Notes: a model not told the origin generated them from the letters alone. Numbered from the stretch's first letter, positions 16,929 through 24,709 are shown. The stretch: DNA of 27,275 bases from CAZKFN01 sp964552035 (GCA_964552035.1 CAZKFN010000020.1:1-27275), one strand, 5' to 3'. Made by a program: numbers and translations.

Positions 16929-17115
16929 TATAAAGGTATATCGAGCAAAATTTAACATTACTCAAGCCGAGTTGGCGAAGTTAATTGGCGTAAGTCGTCA
17001 GACAATTAATGCTGTGGAGGCAAATAAATATGTTCCCTCTACAGTATTAGCTTTAAAAATGGCAGCAGTTTTTCAGTGTAGTGTAGAAGATATTTTTAGC
17101 TTAATAGAGCATTAA
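16918..17115 (+). CDS. XRE/YozG-family helix-turn-helix regulator
   Basis: This 65-residue protein is almost only a Cro/CI-type DNA-binding domain. The recognition region runs from about 13 to 35 (ITQAELAKLIGVSRQTINAVE), followed by NKYVPSTVLALKMAAVFQCSVEDIF, the usual C-terminal helices of the YozG subgroup. The start is a TTG at 16918. Family members begin with M-K-N-x-I/L-K-V-x-R at this point, which supports the unusual codon, and the gene overlaps the upstream stop by 11 bp. It probably regulates its own operon, with the palindrome at 16390-16413 as candidate operator. It lacks any effector domain. Confidence 0.88.
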   Translation: MKNNIKVYRAKFNITQAELAKLIGVSRQTINAVEANKYVPSTVLALKMAAVFQCSVEDIFSLIEH

Positions 17116-17165
17116 AGTCTAGTAATAATTCAATTATTGGAGATATTTTCTTATATTTAATAATT

Positions 17166-17861
17166 ATGCATTGCTATACAAGAACTTCAAATCAGTTTAC
17201 CAGATTTTTGTTTTTTAATTTATTATTGGCTCTATTTTTATTCCCTACTTCAGTCTATAGCAGTGATAAAGACACCATTCAGCATCGAGCTCATTTAAAT
17301 CAAGAATACAATGAGAATGTAGAATTTAAAGGGGTTGGAAGTCAAAAAGTTCAAATGGTTTTTAAGGACGTTTGGGAGCGTTATTCCTCGCTTCAAGATG
17401 TTAAGATAAAGTTAGTAAAGAAAAGGATTCGAAAATCAACAATGCAAGCTAAACAAAAAATTACCTGGGCTTCTGTTTTTAAGGGAGATAAAGTATTTCA
17501 GATTAACATTCATCCTGTTGTTCAAGGAGCCAAAAATCTAAAGATAGAGGATTTACCAGAAGCGGTGTTAAGAGGTTGGTTTGCTCATGAGCTAGGGCAT
17601 TTATCAGATTATATTAAAAGAAGAAATATCGCCATGTTGTGGTTGGGAGCAAAATATGTTTTCTCCTCTTCTGCTAAAAGGAAAGTGGAATATGAGGCAG
17701 ATTATAATGCCGTAGCTAAAAACTTTGAAGAGGAGGTAAGTTTAATGAAGGAATTTATTTTAGAACATAAAGATATTCCTATATCGTATAAGGATAGGAT
17801 AAAAAGATTTTATGTTACTACAGAGGAAATACAAATCTATTCTGAGGAACAAGGTTTTTAA
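17166..17861 (+). CDS. Exported M48-like zinc metallopeptidase (minigluzincin type)
   Basis: The 231-residue protein has an N-terminal hydrophobic segment (about 13-33, ending VYSS) that reads as a signal peptide or anchor. A zinc site is visible: His141-Glu142-x-x-His145 in GWFAHELGHLSDY, and Glu175 in VEYEADYNAV as likely third ligand, the ExxAD pattern of M48 peptidases. A basic segment (about 79-93) precedes the catalytic part. It lacks the multiple membrane helices of HtpX or Ste24, so it is a small soluble or singly anchored periplasmic zincin. The substrate is unknown. It begins 50 bp after the XRE gene and may or may not share its transcript. Its stop overlaps that of the convergent acyltransferase by 4 bp. 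Confidence 0.7.
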   Translation: MHCYTRTSNQFTRFLFFNLLLALFLFPTSVYSSDKDTIQHRAHLNQEYNENVEFKGVGSQKVQMVFKDVWERYSSLQDVKIKLVKKRIRKSTMQAKQKITWASVFKGDKVFQINIHPVVQGAKNLKIEDLPEAVLRGWFAHELGHLSDYIKRRNIAMLWLGAKYVFSSSAKRKVEYEADYNAVAKNFEEEVSLMKEFILEHKDIPISYKDRIKRFYVTTEEIQIYSEEQGF

Positions 17862-18760
17862 AGTTTAAACCTCATATCTGAATAAAAAGCAGCTTCTACA
17901 GGACGTTTATGCTTCCATCGTTTATGGCTCCACAGCCAATATTCGGGCTGTTTCTTAATAATATTCTCAAGTTTTTTAGTGTGTGCTTGTGTGATATATC
18001 CATATTCGGTTTCCTCGGCATTTTCACAAATCACTTCATACTCCACTTCGTAATGCCCTCTTTTTACCTTGTATATATTTCCAAAGATTACAACTGCATT
18101 AAAAGATTTTGCAAATTTTTCTGTCCCAAATTGAATCCCAGTTTCTTGATTTAAGAAGTTCATCCAATAGGCTTTTTGGGATTTTCTTGGTGATTGATCA
18201 GCAGCAAAAATTATGACACTTTGTTCATCGCTGGTACTCTGTATGTGAGCTCTAACTTCACTTGTAGGAAGCAATCCTAAACCATATTTAGAACGACTTT
18301 TTGTAATTTTCTTATTTAAAAACTTGTTGGATAAAGGGGTAAAAATAGCAATGGGAGAATAAGTTGAAACCAATCCTATCCCAATAGCATACAGCTCCCA
18401 ATTCCCATAATGCCCTCCAACTAAAACAGCTGTTCTTTTTGAGGATTTATATTGGTTCATCACTTCTATATTTCGATGTACCATTCTCTTCTCTGTTTCT
18501 TCTTGGGTAATAGTAAATGCTTTAATCCCTTCAACAATTAAATCACATAAATGTCTATAGAATTTTTCTTCTATTTCTTTAATTTCTATTTCATCCTTTT
18601 CAGGAAAAGCACTGCTTAAGTTTTGACGAACTACTTTGGTTCTATAGGCTACTAATTTATATAATACAATATACAAAAAATTAGAAATAAGATATAAAGC
18701 CCAAAATGGAAGATGAGAGATTGGAATAAGAATAAGGTAATATAGAAGTTTACTTCCCAC
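17858..18760 (-). CDS. LpxL/HtrB-like lipid A acyltransferase
   Basis: Enzymes of this family add a secondary acyl chain to lipid A precursors at the inner membrane. The 300-residue protein has an N-terminal membrane helix (about 5-35), then the QNLSSAFPEK segment typical of the family. The catalytic H-x4-E motif is His117/Glu122 in GGHYGNWE, and a later ADQSP block matches the family's second conserved motif. The start is a GTG at 18760, with an in-frame stop 12 bases upstream and no ATG nearby. In Bacteroidota, relatives of this enzyme may acylate other lipids, so the exact acceptor is uncertain. It is divergent from the pabB-like gene. Confidence 0.88.
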   Translation of the reverse strand: MGSKLLYYLILIPISHLPFWALYLISNFLYIVLYKLVAYRTKVVRQNLSSAFPEKDEIEIKEIEEKFYRHLCDLIVEGIKAFTITQEETEKRMVHRNIEVMNQYKSSKRTAVLVGGHYGNWELYAIGIGLVSTYSPIAIFTPLSNKFLNKKITKSRSKYGLGLLPTSEVRAHIQSTSDEQSVIIFAADQSPRKSQKAYWMNFLNQETGIQFGTEKFAKSFNAVVIFGNIYKVKRGHYEVEYEVICENAEETEYGYITQAHTKKLENIIKKQPEYWLWSHKRWKHKRPVEAAFYSDMRFKL

Positions 18761-18871
18761 TGTATTGGTCGATTAACTTAAAAAGTTTAATAAAATTGCG
18801 AATTTAAGGAAACCACTTCAATAATGTACTATTCACAGATTAGTAATTAATTTAAAAAAAGAGTGATTTTA

Positions 18872-18891
18872 CATTCAATATTTTTTGAATG
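18872..18891. promoter_or_regulatory. 7-bp inverted repeat before the pabB-like gene
   Basis: CATTCAA (18872-18878) and TTGAATG (18885-18891) are separated by 6 bp, directly upstream of the TACCTTTG box at 18894. The same heptamers, in the opposite order, form the palindrome upstream of dsbD. It could be a regulator site between the divergent lpxL-like and pabB-like genes. Confidence 0.35.
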
Positions 18892-18893
18892 AA

Positions 18894-18901
18894 TACCTTT
18901 G
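18894..18901 (+). promoter_or_regulatory. Candidate -7 box (TACCTTTG) for the pabB-tilS operon
   Basis: The box matches TAnnTTTG and lies 4 bp before the ATG at 18906, which would make the mRNA leaderless or nearly so. No clear -33 TTTG is present. Confidence 0.35.
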
Positions 18902-18905
18902 TAAT

Positions 18906-20195
18906 ATGGAAAAAATAGCTGAATTTAAACTCAATAAGTCAATTGCAATTGCAGAGCCTCTTTCTTCTTTTGCTCAGCAGTTTACTTATTCAGCAATCTT
19001 ACTGAGCAATGACTATTCCGATAAATATGGAGAATATGAGTTTTTAGCCGCTTTTGGAGCATATAGAATATTACAATCCAATAAACAAAGCTTTCAAAAC
19101 TTATCGGATTTCCACCACCAAAGAAAGTCTTGGATATTTGGTCATTTGTCTTATGAATTAAAAGACGAACTGTGGAAGACAAAAACAAAAAAGAATTACA
19201 AGCATAATTTTTCTTCTTTAAGTTTTTTTGAACCTGCTTATTTGTTGCTTCAAAAAAGAAATAGTGAAACGGTTCAAGTGTTAGTTAATGAAGATGTAAG
19301 TCCAACTCCTATTTTAGATTTGATAAAGAAGCTACAGGNNNNNNNNNNCAAAAATTATCAATTTCCAAATTTAAAGCCATCGATAACAAAGGAAGAATAC
19401 CTTCGTGCTTTTCAAGAAATTAAAAAGGAAATTAATGCGGGTAATATTGTAGGGTTAAACTTTTGCCAACAATTTTATACCACTTCTCCAACCTTTAACC
19501 CTTATGAGGCTTTTCCATATTTAAATTATATTTCACCCATGCCTTTTGCGGCATTTTATAAAAATGAAACAGCTTATGCACTTTGCGCTTCTCCAGAACG
19601 ATTTATTCGTAAAAAAGAGAATCAGCTTATTACTCAACCTATCAAGGGAACTATAAAAAGAGGTAAAACTAAAGAAGAAGATTTACAGCTTCAACATCAG
19701 TTAAAAACTGATGTAAAAGAACAAGCAGAAAATCAGATGATAGTGGATTTGGTTTATGAGGATTTACAATCAATTGCTAAAGTTTCTTCTATTAAAGTAG
19801 AAGAACTTTTTGGAGTATATTCTTTTCCTCAATTGCACCAATTAATTTCAACCTTAACTGCCGAACTTGCTCCACAGCAACATTGGATATCTGCTATTAA
19901 AAGTACATTTCCTATGGGCTCCATGCTTGGCGTTCCTAAAATAAAATCCATGGAACTCATCCAACAAGTTGAGAAAGAACCTCGAGAGTTGTATTCAGGT
20001 GCTATTGGTTATGTTAAACCCAATGGGGATTTTGACTTTAATGTAGTGATTCGAAGTCTTTTATATAATGCTAAAACCCATTTTTTATCCTATTCTGTTG
20101 GAGGAGCTATTACTCAAGCAGCTATAGGTAAGGATGAATATGAGGAATGCTTGTTAAAAGCAAAGGCTATCTTTGAAAGAGAAACTTTAGGATAA
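18906..20195 (+). CDS. pabB: Aminodeoxychorismate synthase component I-like chorismate-binding enzyme (contains assembly gap)
   Basis: This enzyme converts chorismate, with ammonia from a glutaminase partner, to 4-amino-4-deoxychorismate for folate synthesis. The C-terminal two thirds is a chorismate-binding domain: SPERF, TQPIKGTIKRG, DVKEQAENQMIVDL, STFPMGSMLGVPK, ELYSGAIGYV and SVGGAITQA. The PIKGT motif, with Lys247, marks PabB-type enzymes; anthranilate synthases have PIAGT. That favours pabB over trpE, though Bacteroidota copies are often named only 'anthranilate synthase component I family'. I start it at ATG 18906; an in-frame TTG at 18885 lies in the promoter. Ten N's at 19339-19348 fall in the linker, and the frame is kept as written. 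No pabA is in the window. tilS follows immediately. Confidence 0.85.
   Translation: MEKIAEFKLNKSIAIAEPLSSFAQQFTYSAILLSNDYSDKYGEYEFLAAFGAYRILQSNKQSFQNLSDFHHQRKSWIFGHLSYELKDELWKTKTKKNYKHNFSSLSFFEPAYLLLQKRNSETVQVLVNEDVSPTPILDLIKKLQXXXXKNYQFPNLKPSITKEEYLRAFQEIKKEINAGNIVGLNFCQQFYTTSPTFNPYEAFPYLNYISPMPFAAFYKNETAYALCASPERFIRKKENQLITQPIKGTIKRGKTKEEDLQLQHQLKTDVKEQAENQMIVDLVYEDLQSIAKVSSIKVEELFGVYSFPQLHQLISTLTAELAPQQHWISAIKSTFPMGSMLGVPKIKSMELIQQVEKEPRELYSGAIGYVKPNGDFDFNVVIRSLLYNAKTHFLSYSVGGAITQAAIGKDEYEECLLKAKAIFERETLG
19339..19348. other. Assembly gap (10 N)
   Basis: Ten N's lie inside the pabB-like coding region, between the N-terminal domain and the chorismate-binding domain. The reading frame continues across them as written, but the true gap length is unknown. 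Confidence 0.99.
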
Positions 20196-21530
20196 ATGCA
20201 AACTCAATTTAAAGAATATATTAAGAGTAAAACAGCTTTAAAAACGGCTAAAGTATTATTGGCAATTAGTGGAGGAGTGGATTCTATGGTGTTGTTAGAT
20301 TTGATGAAAAAGTCAAACATAAAGTTGGGTTTAGCTCATGTTAACTTTCAACTCAGAGGAGAAGAAAGTGATAAAGACCAAGCTTTGGTTGAAAAAATTG
20401 CTCGTCAATCTAAGGTGAAATTGCATCTTCTCAAAAAAGACACTTCAAAATTTGCTCGTGAAAAAGGATGGTCTACACAAATTGCAGCAAGAGAAATTCG
20501 TTACGATTGGTTCGATAAACTCATGGTAGAAAATAACTACGATTATTTAGTTACAGCTCATCATTTGGACGATAGTATTGAAACCTTTTTTATTAATCTA
20601 AATCGTGGAACGGGGATTAAAGGATTAGGTGGAATTCAAGAAACTGAAAAAATTTTAAGGCCATTATTGGGTTTTACTAAAACAGAAATTAGAGCTTATG
20701 CCGTTCTCCATGATATAGAGTATAGAGAGGATGCTAGTAATTTAGATTCTTATTATTTAAGAAATTGGTTTAGAAATCAACTCCTCCCTTTGTGGAAATC
20801 TAAAAATTTGAAGTTAGAGTATAAAATGCAGGAAAATATGCAGCGTATACACGAAGCTCAACAATTGATTGAAAAATTAATACAAGAAGATTTAATAGGG
20901 GTTGATTTCAAGGAAGAAGGAGGGCAACTTAACTTTGACACAATAGCTCAAATGAAGGCTCCTAAGCCAACTTTAATGACTGCTTTAGAACCCTTTGGAT
21001 TCAATTACCAACAAATTGAAAACTTGCTAAAAGCAATTGAAAATCATACAGTAGGTAGTCGCTTGTTGACTCCCTCACATGAACTTATCCTCGATAGGAG
21101 TTCTGTTTATTTAGTAAAAACAACGATAAAAAAGGAGGATAACTTTTTTCTAAGCCCCGAAGGAGAATTAACAGTTTCTGAGGTAAATTATACTTATGGG
21201 TTTATAAAAAAAGAAGAGGTAGATTATAAAAATCCACAAGCTTATTTTATGGATGCAGAAAAGTTAAAGTTTCCTATCAAATTAAGAAGTTGGGAAGAGG
21301 GGGATAGGATACAACCATTTGGTATGAAGGGCAGCAAGTTGGTGAGCGATGTTTTAATTGATCAAAAAGTACCTTTACATTTAAAAGAAAAGACCAAGCT
21401 CTTGCTTTCTCAAGAACAAATAATTGCAGTTATTGGGTTTAAGGTAAGTGATGCAATAAAAATCACTGAGAATACAGATAAAATATGGTGTATTCAATGG
21501 GACAGTAGTAAGAGTAAGAAAAATATATAA
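20196..21530 (+). CDS. tilS: tRNA(Ile)-lysidine synthase
   Basis: TilS attaches lysine to C34 of the tRNA-Ile with CAU anticodon, changing its codon recognition from AUG to AUA and its charging from Met to Ile. It is essential in most bacteria. The 444-residue protein begins with the N-type ATP pyrophosphatase domain, with the P-loop SGGVDS at 25-30, then LAHVNFQLRGEESD, TAHHLDDSIETFFINL and GTGIKGLGGI. A helical linker follows, and the C-terminal TilS domain contains LRSWEEGDRIQPFGMKGSKLVSDVLIDQKVP. Its ATG directly follows the TAA of the pabB-like gene, so the two are one operon with coupled translation. Confidence 0.96.
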   Translation: MQTQFKEYIKSKTALKTAKVLLAISGGVDSMVLLDLMKKSNIKLGLAHVNFQLRGEESDKDQALVEKIARQSKVKLHLLKKDTSKFAREKGWSTQIAAREIRYDWFDKLMVENNYDYLVTAHHLDDSIETFFINLNRGTGIKGLGGIQETEKILRPLLGFTKTEIRAYAVLHDIEYREDASNLDSYYLRNWFRNQLLPLWKSKNLKLEYKMQENMQRIHEAQQLIEKLIQEDLIGVDFKEEGGQLNFDTIAQMKAPKPTLMTALEPFGFNYQQIENLLKAIENHTVGSRLLTPSHELILDRSSVYLVKTTIKKEDNFFLSPEGELTVSEVNYTYGFIKKEEVDYKNPQAYFMDAEKLKFPIKLRSWEEGDRIQPFGMKGSKLVSDVLIDQKVPLHLKEKTKLLLSQEQIIAVIGFKVSDAIKITENTDKIWCIQWDSSKSKKNI

Positions 21531-21586
21531 CACAATAACTCTACTTAGTTTATAGGATAGAATGGTCTTAATTAACTAAGAAATTG

Positions 21587-21594
21587 TAACTTTG
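21587..21594 (+). promoter_or_regulatory. Candidate -7 box (TAACTTTG) for dsbD
   Basis: The box matches TAnnTTTG 23 bp before the ATG at 21618, implying a leader of about 18 nt. Its last four bases are the first four of a perfect 16-bp palindrome. No clear -33 TTTG is seen. Confidence 0.45.
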
Positions 21595-21606
21595 AATGCA
21601 TTCAAA
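21591..21606. promoter_or_regulatory. Perfect 16-bp palindrome over the dsbD promoter
   Basis: TTTGAATGCATTCAAA is fully self-complementary. It overlaps the end of the candidate -7 box and the predicted transcription start, a position where a bound repressor would block initiation. No regulator is assigned. Confidence 0.5.
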
Positions 21607-21617
21607 AAAGAAATTTT

Positions 21618-24083
21618 ATGAGAGGACTAATTTTAAGTATAGCCCTAATGCTAAGTAGCCTTTTTGCTGCTGCACAAATATATAATCCAGTTGATTGGGA
21701 AACTAAGGTAATTGATAATAAAGACGGGACGTATGAGTTGCAAATGAAGGCAACTATAGATAAAGGTTGGACTTTATATGCTCAAGATTTACCTAGCGAT
21801 GATGGGCCAATAGCAACGGAGTTTACCATTCCGGAAGCAAGTAATTACGAGTTGATTGGAGGGGTTAAAGAACCTAAACCAATTACAGCTTTTGATCCTG
21901 TTTTTGAAATGGATTTGAATTACTTTACCGATGAGGTAACTTTTACACAAACTATCAAAAGCAAAACATCTAAACCCTATTCCATTACAGCTGAAGTTTA
22001 CTTTATGGTTTGTGATGATGAAAAGTGCTTGCCTCCTGAATTTTTAGATTTAGATTTTAATATTCCTGCTTCTGAGCTGGGCGTTGATGCCAATGAAGAT
22101 CTAGATGAAAAGGTAGAAGCTGAAAGCTTGGTGAAGGTTATGGCTGGGGATGCAAAATCTGATATTATTGAAGATGCGGTAATTTGGGATTATCGTTTAG
22201 AAAAGATAGGCGATAATAAATATCGCTTATTCTTTGATGCTCAGGTGGCTGAAGGTTGGAGTATTTATTCTCAATTTCTACCTTCTGATGACGGCCCTAT
22301 TGCAACTGCATTTTATTTTAACAAAGAAGAAGGTCATACTTTTGAGGGTGATGTTCAGGAAATAGGAGATAAAATCACAGCTTTTGATCCTGTTTTTGAA
22401 ATGGACCTTAACTTTTACAAAGGTTCTGTAACTTTCATGCAAGAAGTTGTTACAGATGCAGATAGATTGACTGGTGAGCTTGAGTTTATGGTTTGTGATG
22501 ATGAAAAATGCCTTCCGCCTGAGGTGATTGAATTTGAATTTAATTTTACTACCGGAGAAGCTTATAACATCTTAGACAAATCAAATGAGCAGGCTAATTT
22601 AGATTTGGGAGGTATAATTCCTTCACTTCCCAATATGGATATTGATAATCCCATCTCTTCTTGTGGAAATGAAAAAGAAGAATCAAGCAATTCATGGATG
22701 ATTTTCCTTTTTGGTTTAATTGGTGGACTAATAGCTTTGTTAACGCCTTGTGTGTTTCCAATGATTCCTCTTACGGTTAGTTTTTTTACCAAAGGAGATG
22801 GAGAATCTTCAGGAGTTGGGAAAGCAGTATTGTACGGTTTTTTCATTTTTGCCATTTATGCACTCTTAAGTCTTCCCTTTCATTTTAATACTGACCCGGA
22901 AGTGTTGAATGAAATAGCAACTTCGGTTTGGCTAAACTTGATTTTCTTTGCCATATTTGTAGTGTTTGCCATTTCTTTCTTTGGATATTTTGAAATTACA
23001 CTTCCAAGTTCTCTTACCAATAAAGCTGATACCGCCTCTCAAGTGGGTGGAATAGTAGGGATATTTTTTATGGCTTTAACTTTAGCCATGGTATCTTTTT
23101 CTTGTACAGCACCAATTTTAGGAACCGTAATAGGTGGGGCATTAAAAAATGGACCTTGGCCAATTACTGCAGCTATGAGTGGATTTGGAGTTGCACTAGG
23201 ATTGCCCTTTGCCCTTTTTGCAATGTTTCCATCAGTAATGAATAAACTTCCTCAATCTGGAGGATGGCTGAACTCTGTGAAAGTAGTTTTAGGCTTTATA
23301 GAATTAGCTTTTGCTGTTAAGTTTTTATCCAATGCAGACTTAGTAGAGCAGTGGGGTTTTCTTCAAAGAGAAACCTTCTTTGCAATATGGGCATTGATTG
23401 GAGCTGGACTATTTGCTTACCTAATGGGCTGGATTAAATTTCCATTGGATTCACCAATTAAAAAATTCTCTCCTTTTAGAATAGGATTTGCTACAACTAT
23501 CTTAATCATCACAATTTATATTGCTCCCGGAGTATTAAAAAATCCTCCTTGGAGCCACAATTTATTAAGCGGTTTCCCTCCTCCAACTTTTTATAGCTGG
23601 TATGAAAAGGAAGGATTACATGCCGACTTTAATGATTTTGATGAAGCATTTGCAGAAGCACAAAGATTAAATAAACCTTTATTGATAGACTTTACAGGCT
23701 GGGCTTGTGTGAACTGTAGAAAAATGGAGGAATCCGTTTGGACTGCGGATATCATTAAGGATAGAATCAAAGAAGAATTTGTATTGGTTTCGTTATATGT
23801 GGATGATAAAATTGACTTACCAGAAGAGCAACAAGGAATCTTTGAGTATGAAGTGAATGGAAAGTTGAGGAAAAAGAAAATTAAGACCATTGGGAATAAA
23901 TGGGCTACTTTTCAAACTCAATCTTTTAATAATAATTCTCAGCCGTTTTATGTAATGCTTAGTCCTAATGGGGAATTATTGGGAACTCCAGTCGGATATA
24001 CTCCAAATGTTAAAGATTATGAGAGTTTCTTAAATTGCGGAATTAGCGCCTTTAAGGACTTGAATTCACAAGCAAATTTGTAG
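21618..24083 (+). CDS. dsbD: Thiol:disulfide interchange protein DsbD with duplicated N-terminal domain
   Basis: DsbD carries electrons from cytoplasmic thioredoxin through the membrane to periplasmic disulfide reductases and cytochrome c maturation. The 821-residue protein has a signal peptide (1-20). Two tandem copies of an nDsbD-like domain follow (about 25-150 and 185-312), each keeping a C-x4-C pair in VCDDEKCLPPE (Cys132/137 and Cys293/298). The eight-helix membrane domain runs from about 360 to 640, with redox Cys378 in LTPCVFPMIPLTV and Cys496 in SCTAPILG. The C-terminal thioredoxin-like domain has Cys697-Cys700 in GWACVNCRKMEE. E. coli DsbD has a single N-terminal domain, so the doubling is notable. 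It stands apart from tilS with its own promoter candidate, and a terminator follows. Confidence 0.95.
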   Translation: MRGLILSIALMLSSLFAAAQIYNPVDWETKVIDNKDGTYELQMKATIDKGWTLYAQDLPSDDGPIATEFTIPEASNYELIGGVKEPKPITAFDPVFEMDLNYFTDEVTFTQTIKSKTSKPYSITAEVYFMVCDDEKCLPPEFLDLDFNIPASELGVDANEDLDEKVEAESLVKVMAGDAKSDIIEDAVIWDYRLEKIGDNKYRLFFDAQVAEGWSIYSQFLPSDDGPIATAFYFNKEEGHTFEGDVQEIGDKITAFDPVFEMDLNFYKGSVTFMQEVVTDADRLTGELEFMVCDDEKCLPPEVIEFEFNFTTGEAYNILDKSNEQANLDLGGIIPSLPNMDIDNPISSCGNEKEESSNSWMIFLFGLIGGLIALLTPCVFPMIPLTVSFFTKGDGESSGVGKAVLYGFFIFAIYALLSLPFHFNTDPEVLNEIATSVWLNLIFFAIFVVFAISFFGYFEITLPSSLTNKADTASQVGGIVGIFFMALTLAMVSFSCTAPILGTVIGGALKNGPWPITAAMSGFGVALGLPFALFAMFPSVMNKLPQSGGWLNSVKVVLGFIELAFAVKFLSNADLVEQWGFLQRETFFAIWALIGAGLFAYLMGWIKFPLDSPIKKFSPFRIGFATTILIITIYIAPGVLKNPPWSHNLLSGFPPPTFYSWYEKEGLHADFNDFDEAFAEAQRLNKPLLIDFTGWACVNCRKMEESVWTADIIKDRIKEEFVLVSLYVDDKIDLPEEQQGIFEYEVNGKLRKKKIKTIGNKWATFQTQSFNNNSQPFYVMLSPNGELLGTPVGYTPNVKDYESFLNCGISAFKDLNSQANL

Positions 24084-24100
24084 GAATAAACTTATCCTAT

Positions 24101-24133
24101 ATTAAAGGGGAAGTGTAAATGCTTCCCCTTTTT
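24101..24133 (+). terminator. Rho-independent terminator of dsbD
   Basis: A perfect 10-bp stem (24104-24113 with 24122-24131) with an 8-nt loop is followed by T's, 20 bp after the dsbD stop. The opposite strand has only a short T run, so it may serve the convergent gene at 24214 weakly. Confidence 0.9.
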
Positions 24134-24213
24134 AATGCCACCATCTTTTACTTTGAAAGTTTTACACCTACATTTATATGAAAATTAAAATAAACGGGTG
24201 CTAAAGAAATTAT

Positions 24214-24645
24214 TTAAAAGTCCATATCAGGATCTGGAGCACGCATATACTCCTTCTTTTTAGGTTTAATTTCTTCAATAAAAAGAACATTAACCAACTC
24301 ATCATCTCGAGTTACCATGGTTCTTGACATCCCATTGACAATCGTAATAGGCTCTTCGTATTTATAGCTTCTATTAAACCGTTCCGTGCTGTTATCAACA
24401 AAAGAAAGTCGAATGGAATTAACATCAACTGTTCCATTTTTAACACTAACTGTGCCCATAAAACAGTCCGCAAAACTTCCTTTACGAATAGTGATAATTA
24501 CATTTTTATGCACTCCATCAGAGACTTCATTAGCACCTCTAACTTCAAAAACTTTTGCATATTTTTGATAACAAGTAATGTCTTCATGTGCAATGGCTAT
24601 TAAACTACTACTTAAAAAAACGAATAAAAATATTATATTTTTCAT
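24214..24645 (-). CDS. Small exported protein of unknown function
   Basis: This is a 143-residue protein that I do not recognise. A clear signal peptide (MKNIIFLFVFLSSSLIAIA, cleaved near residue 19) precedes a mature part of about 120 residues. That part is predicted to be mostly beta (VIITIRKGSFADC, TVSVKNGTVDV, EPITIVNGMSRTMV, ELVNVLFIEEI) and has a charged tail (KPKKKEYMRAPDPDMDF). It contains exactly two cysteines (C25 and C61), which could form a disulfide outside the cytoplasm. It has no lipobox and no T9SS sorting domain, so it is probably periplasmic. It is convergent with dsbD and divergent from gmhA. Existence as a gene is well supported by the signal peptide and ATG; function is open. 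Confidence 0.75.
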   Translation of the reverse strand: MKNIIFLFVFLSSSLIAIAHEDITCYQKYAKVFEVRGANEVSDGVHKNVIITIRKGSFADCFMGTVSVKNGTVDVNSIRLSFVDNSTERFNRSYKYEEPITIVNGMSRTMVTRDDELVNVLFIEEIKPKKKEYMRAPDPDMDF

Positions 24646-24709
24646 TGTATGATAATTTTATTGCGAAAATAAATATACTTTATTAAGCAATCTATACTAT
24701 TGGATACTT

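Noticed and set aside
16440..17115. Membrane protein plus XRE as a toxin-antitoxin module
   Set aside because: The membrane protein has four helices and a conserved-looking cytosolic segment, unlike short membrane toxins, and such pairs look like chromosomal regulatory units. Not excluded, but unsupported.
18885..18905. TTG-initiated N-terminal extension of the pabB-like gene
   Set aside because: The extension overlaps the candidate promoter box and adds residues (MNEYLCN) not needed by the family; ATG 18906 is preferred.
23591..23890. 99-codon minus-strand frame
   Set aside because: It is antisense to the thioredoxin domain of dsbD, with no independent support.
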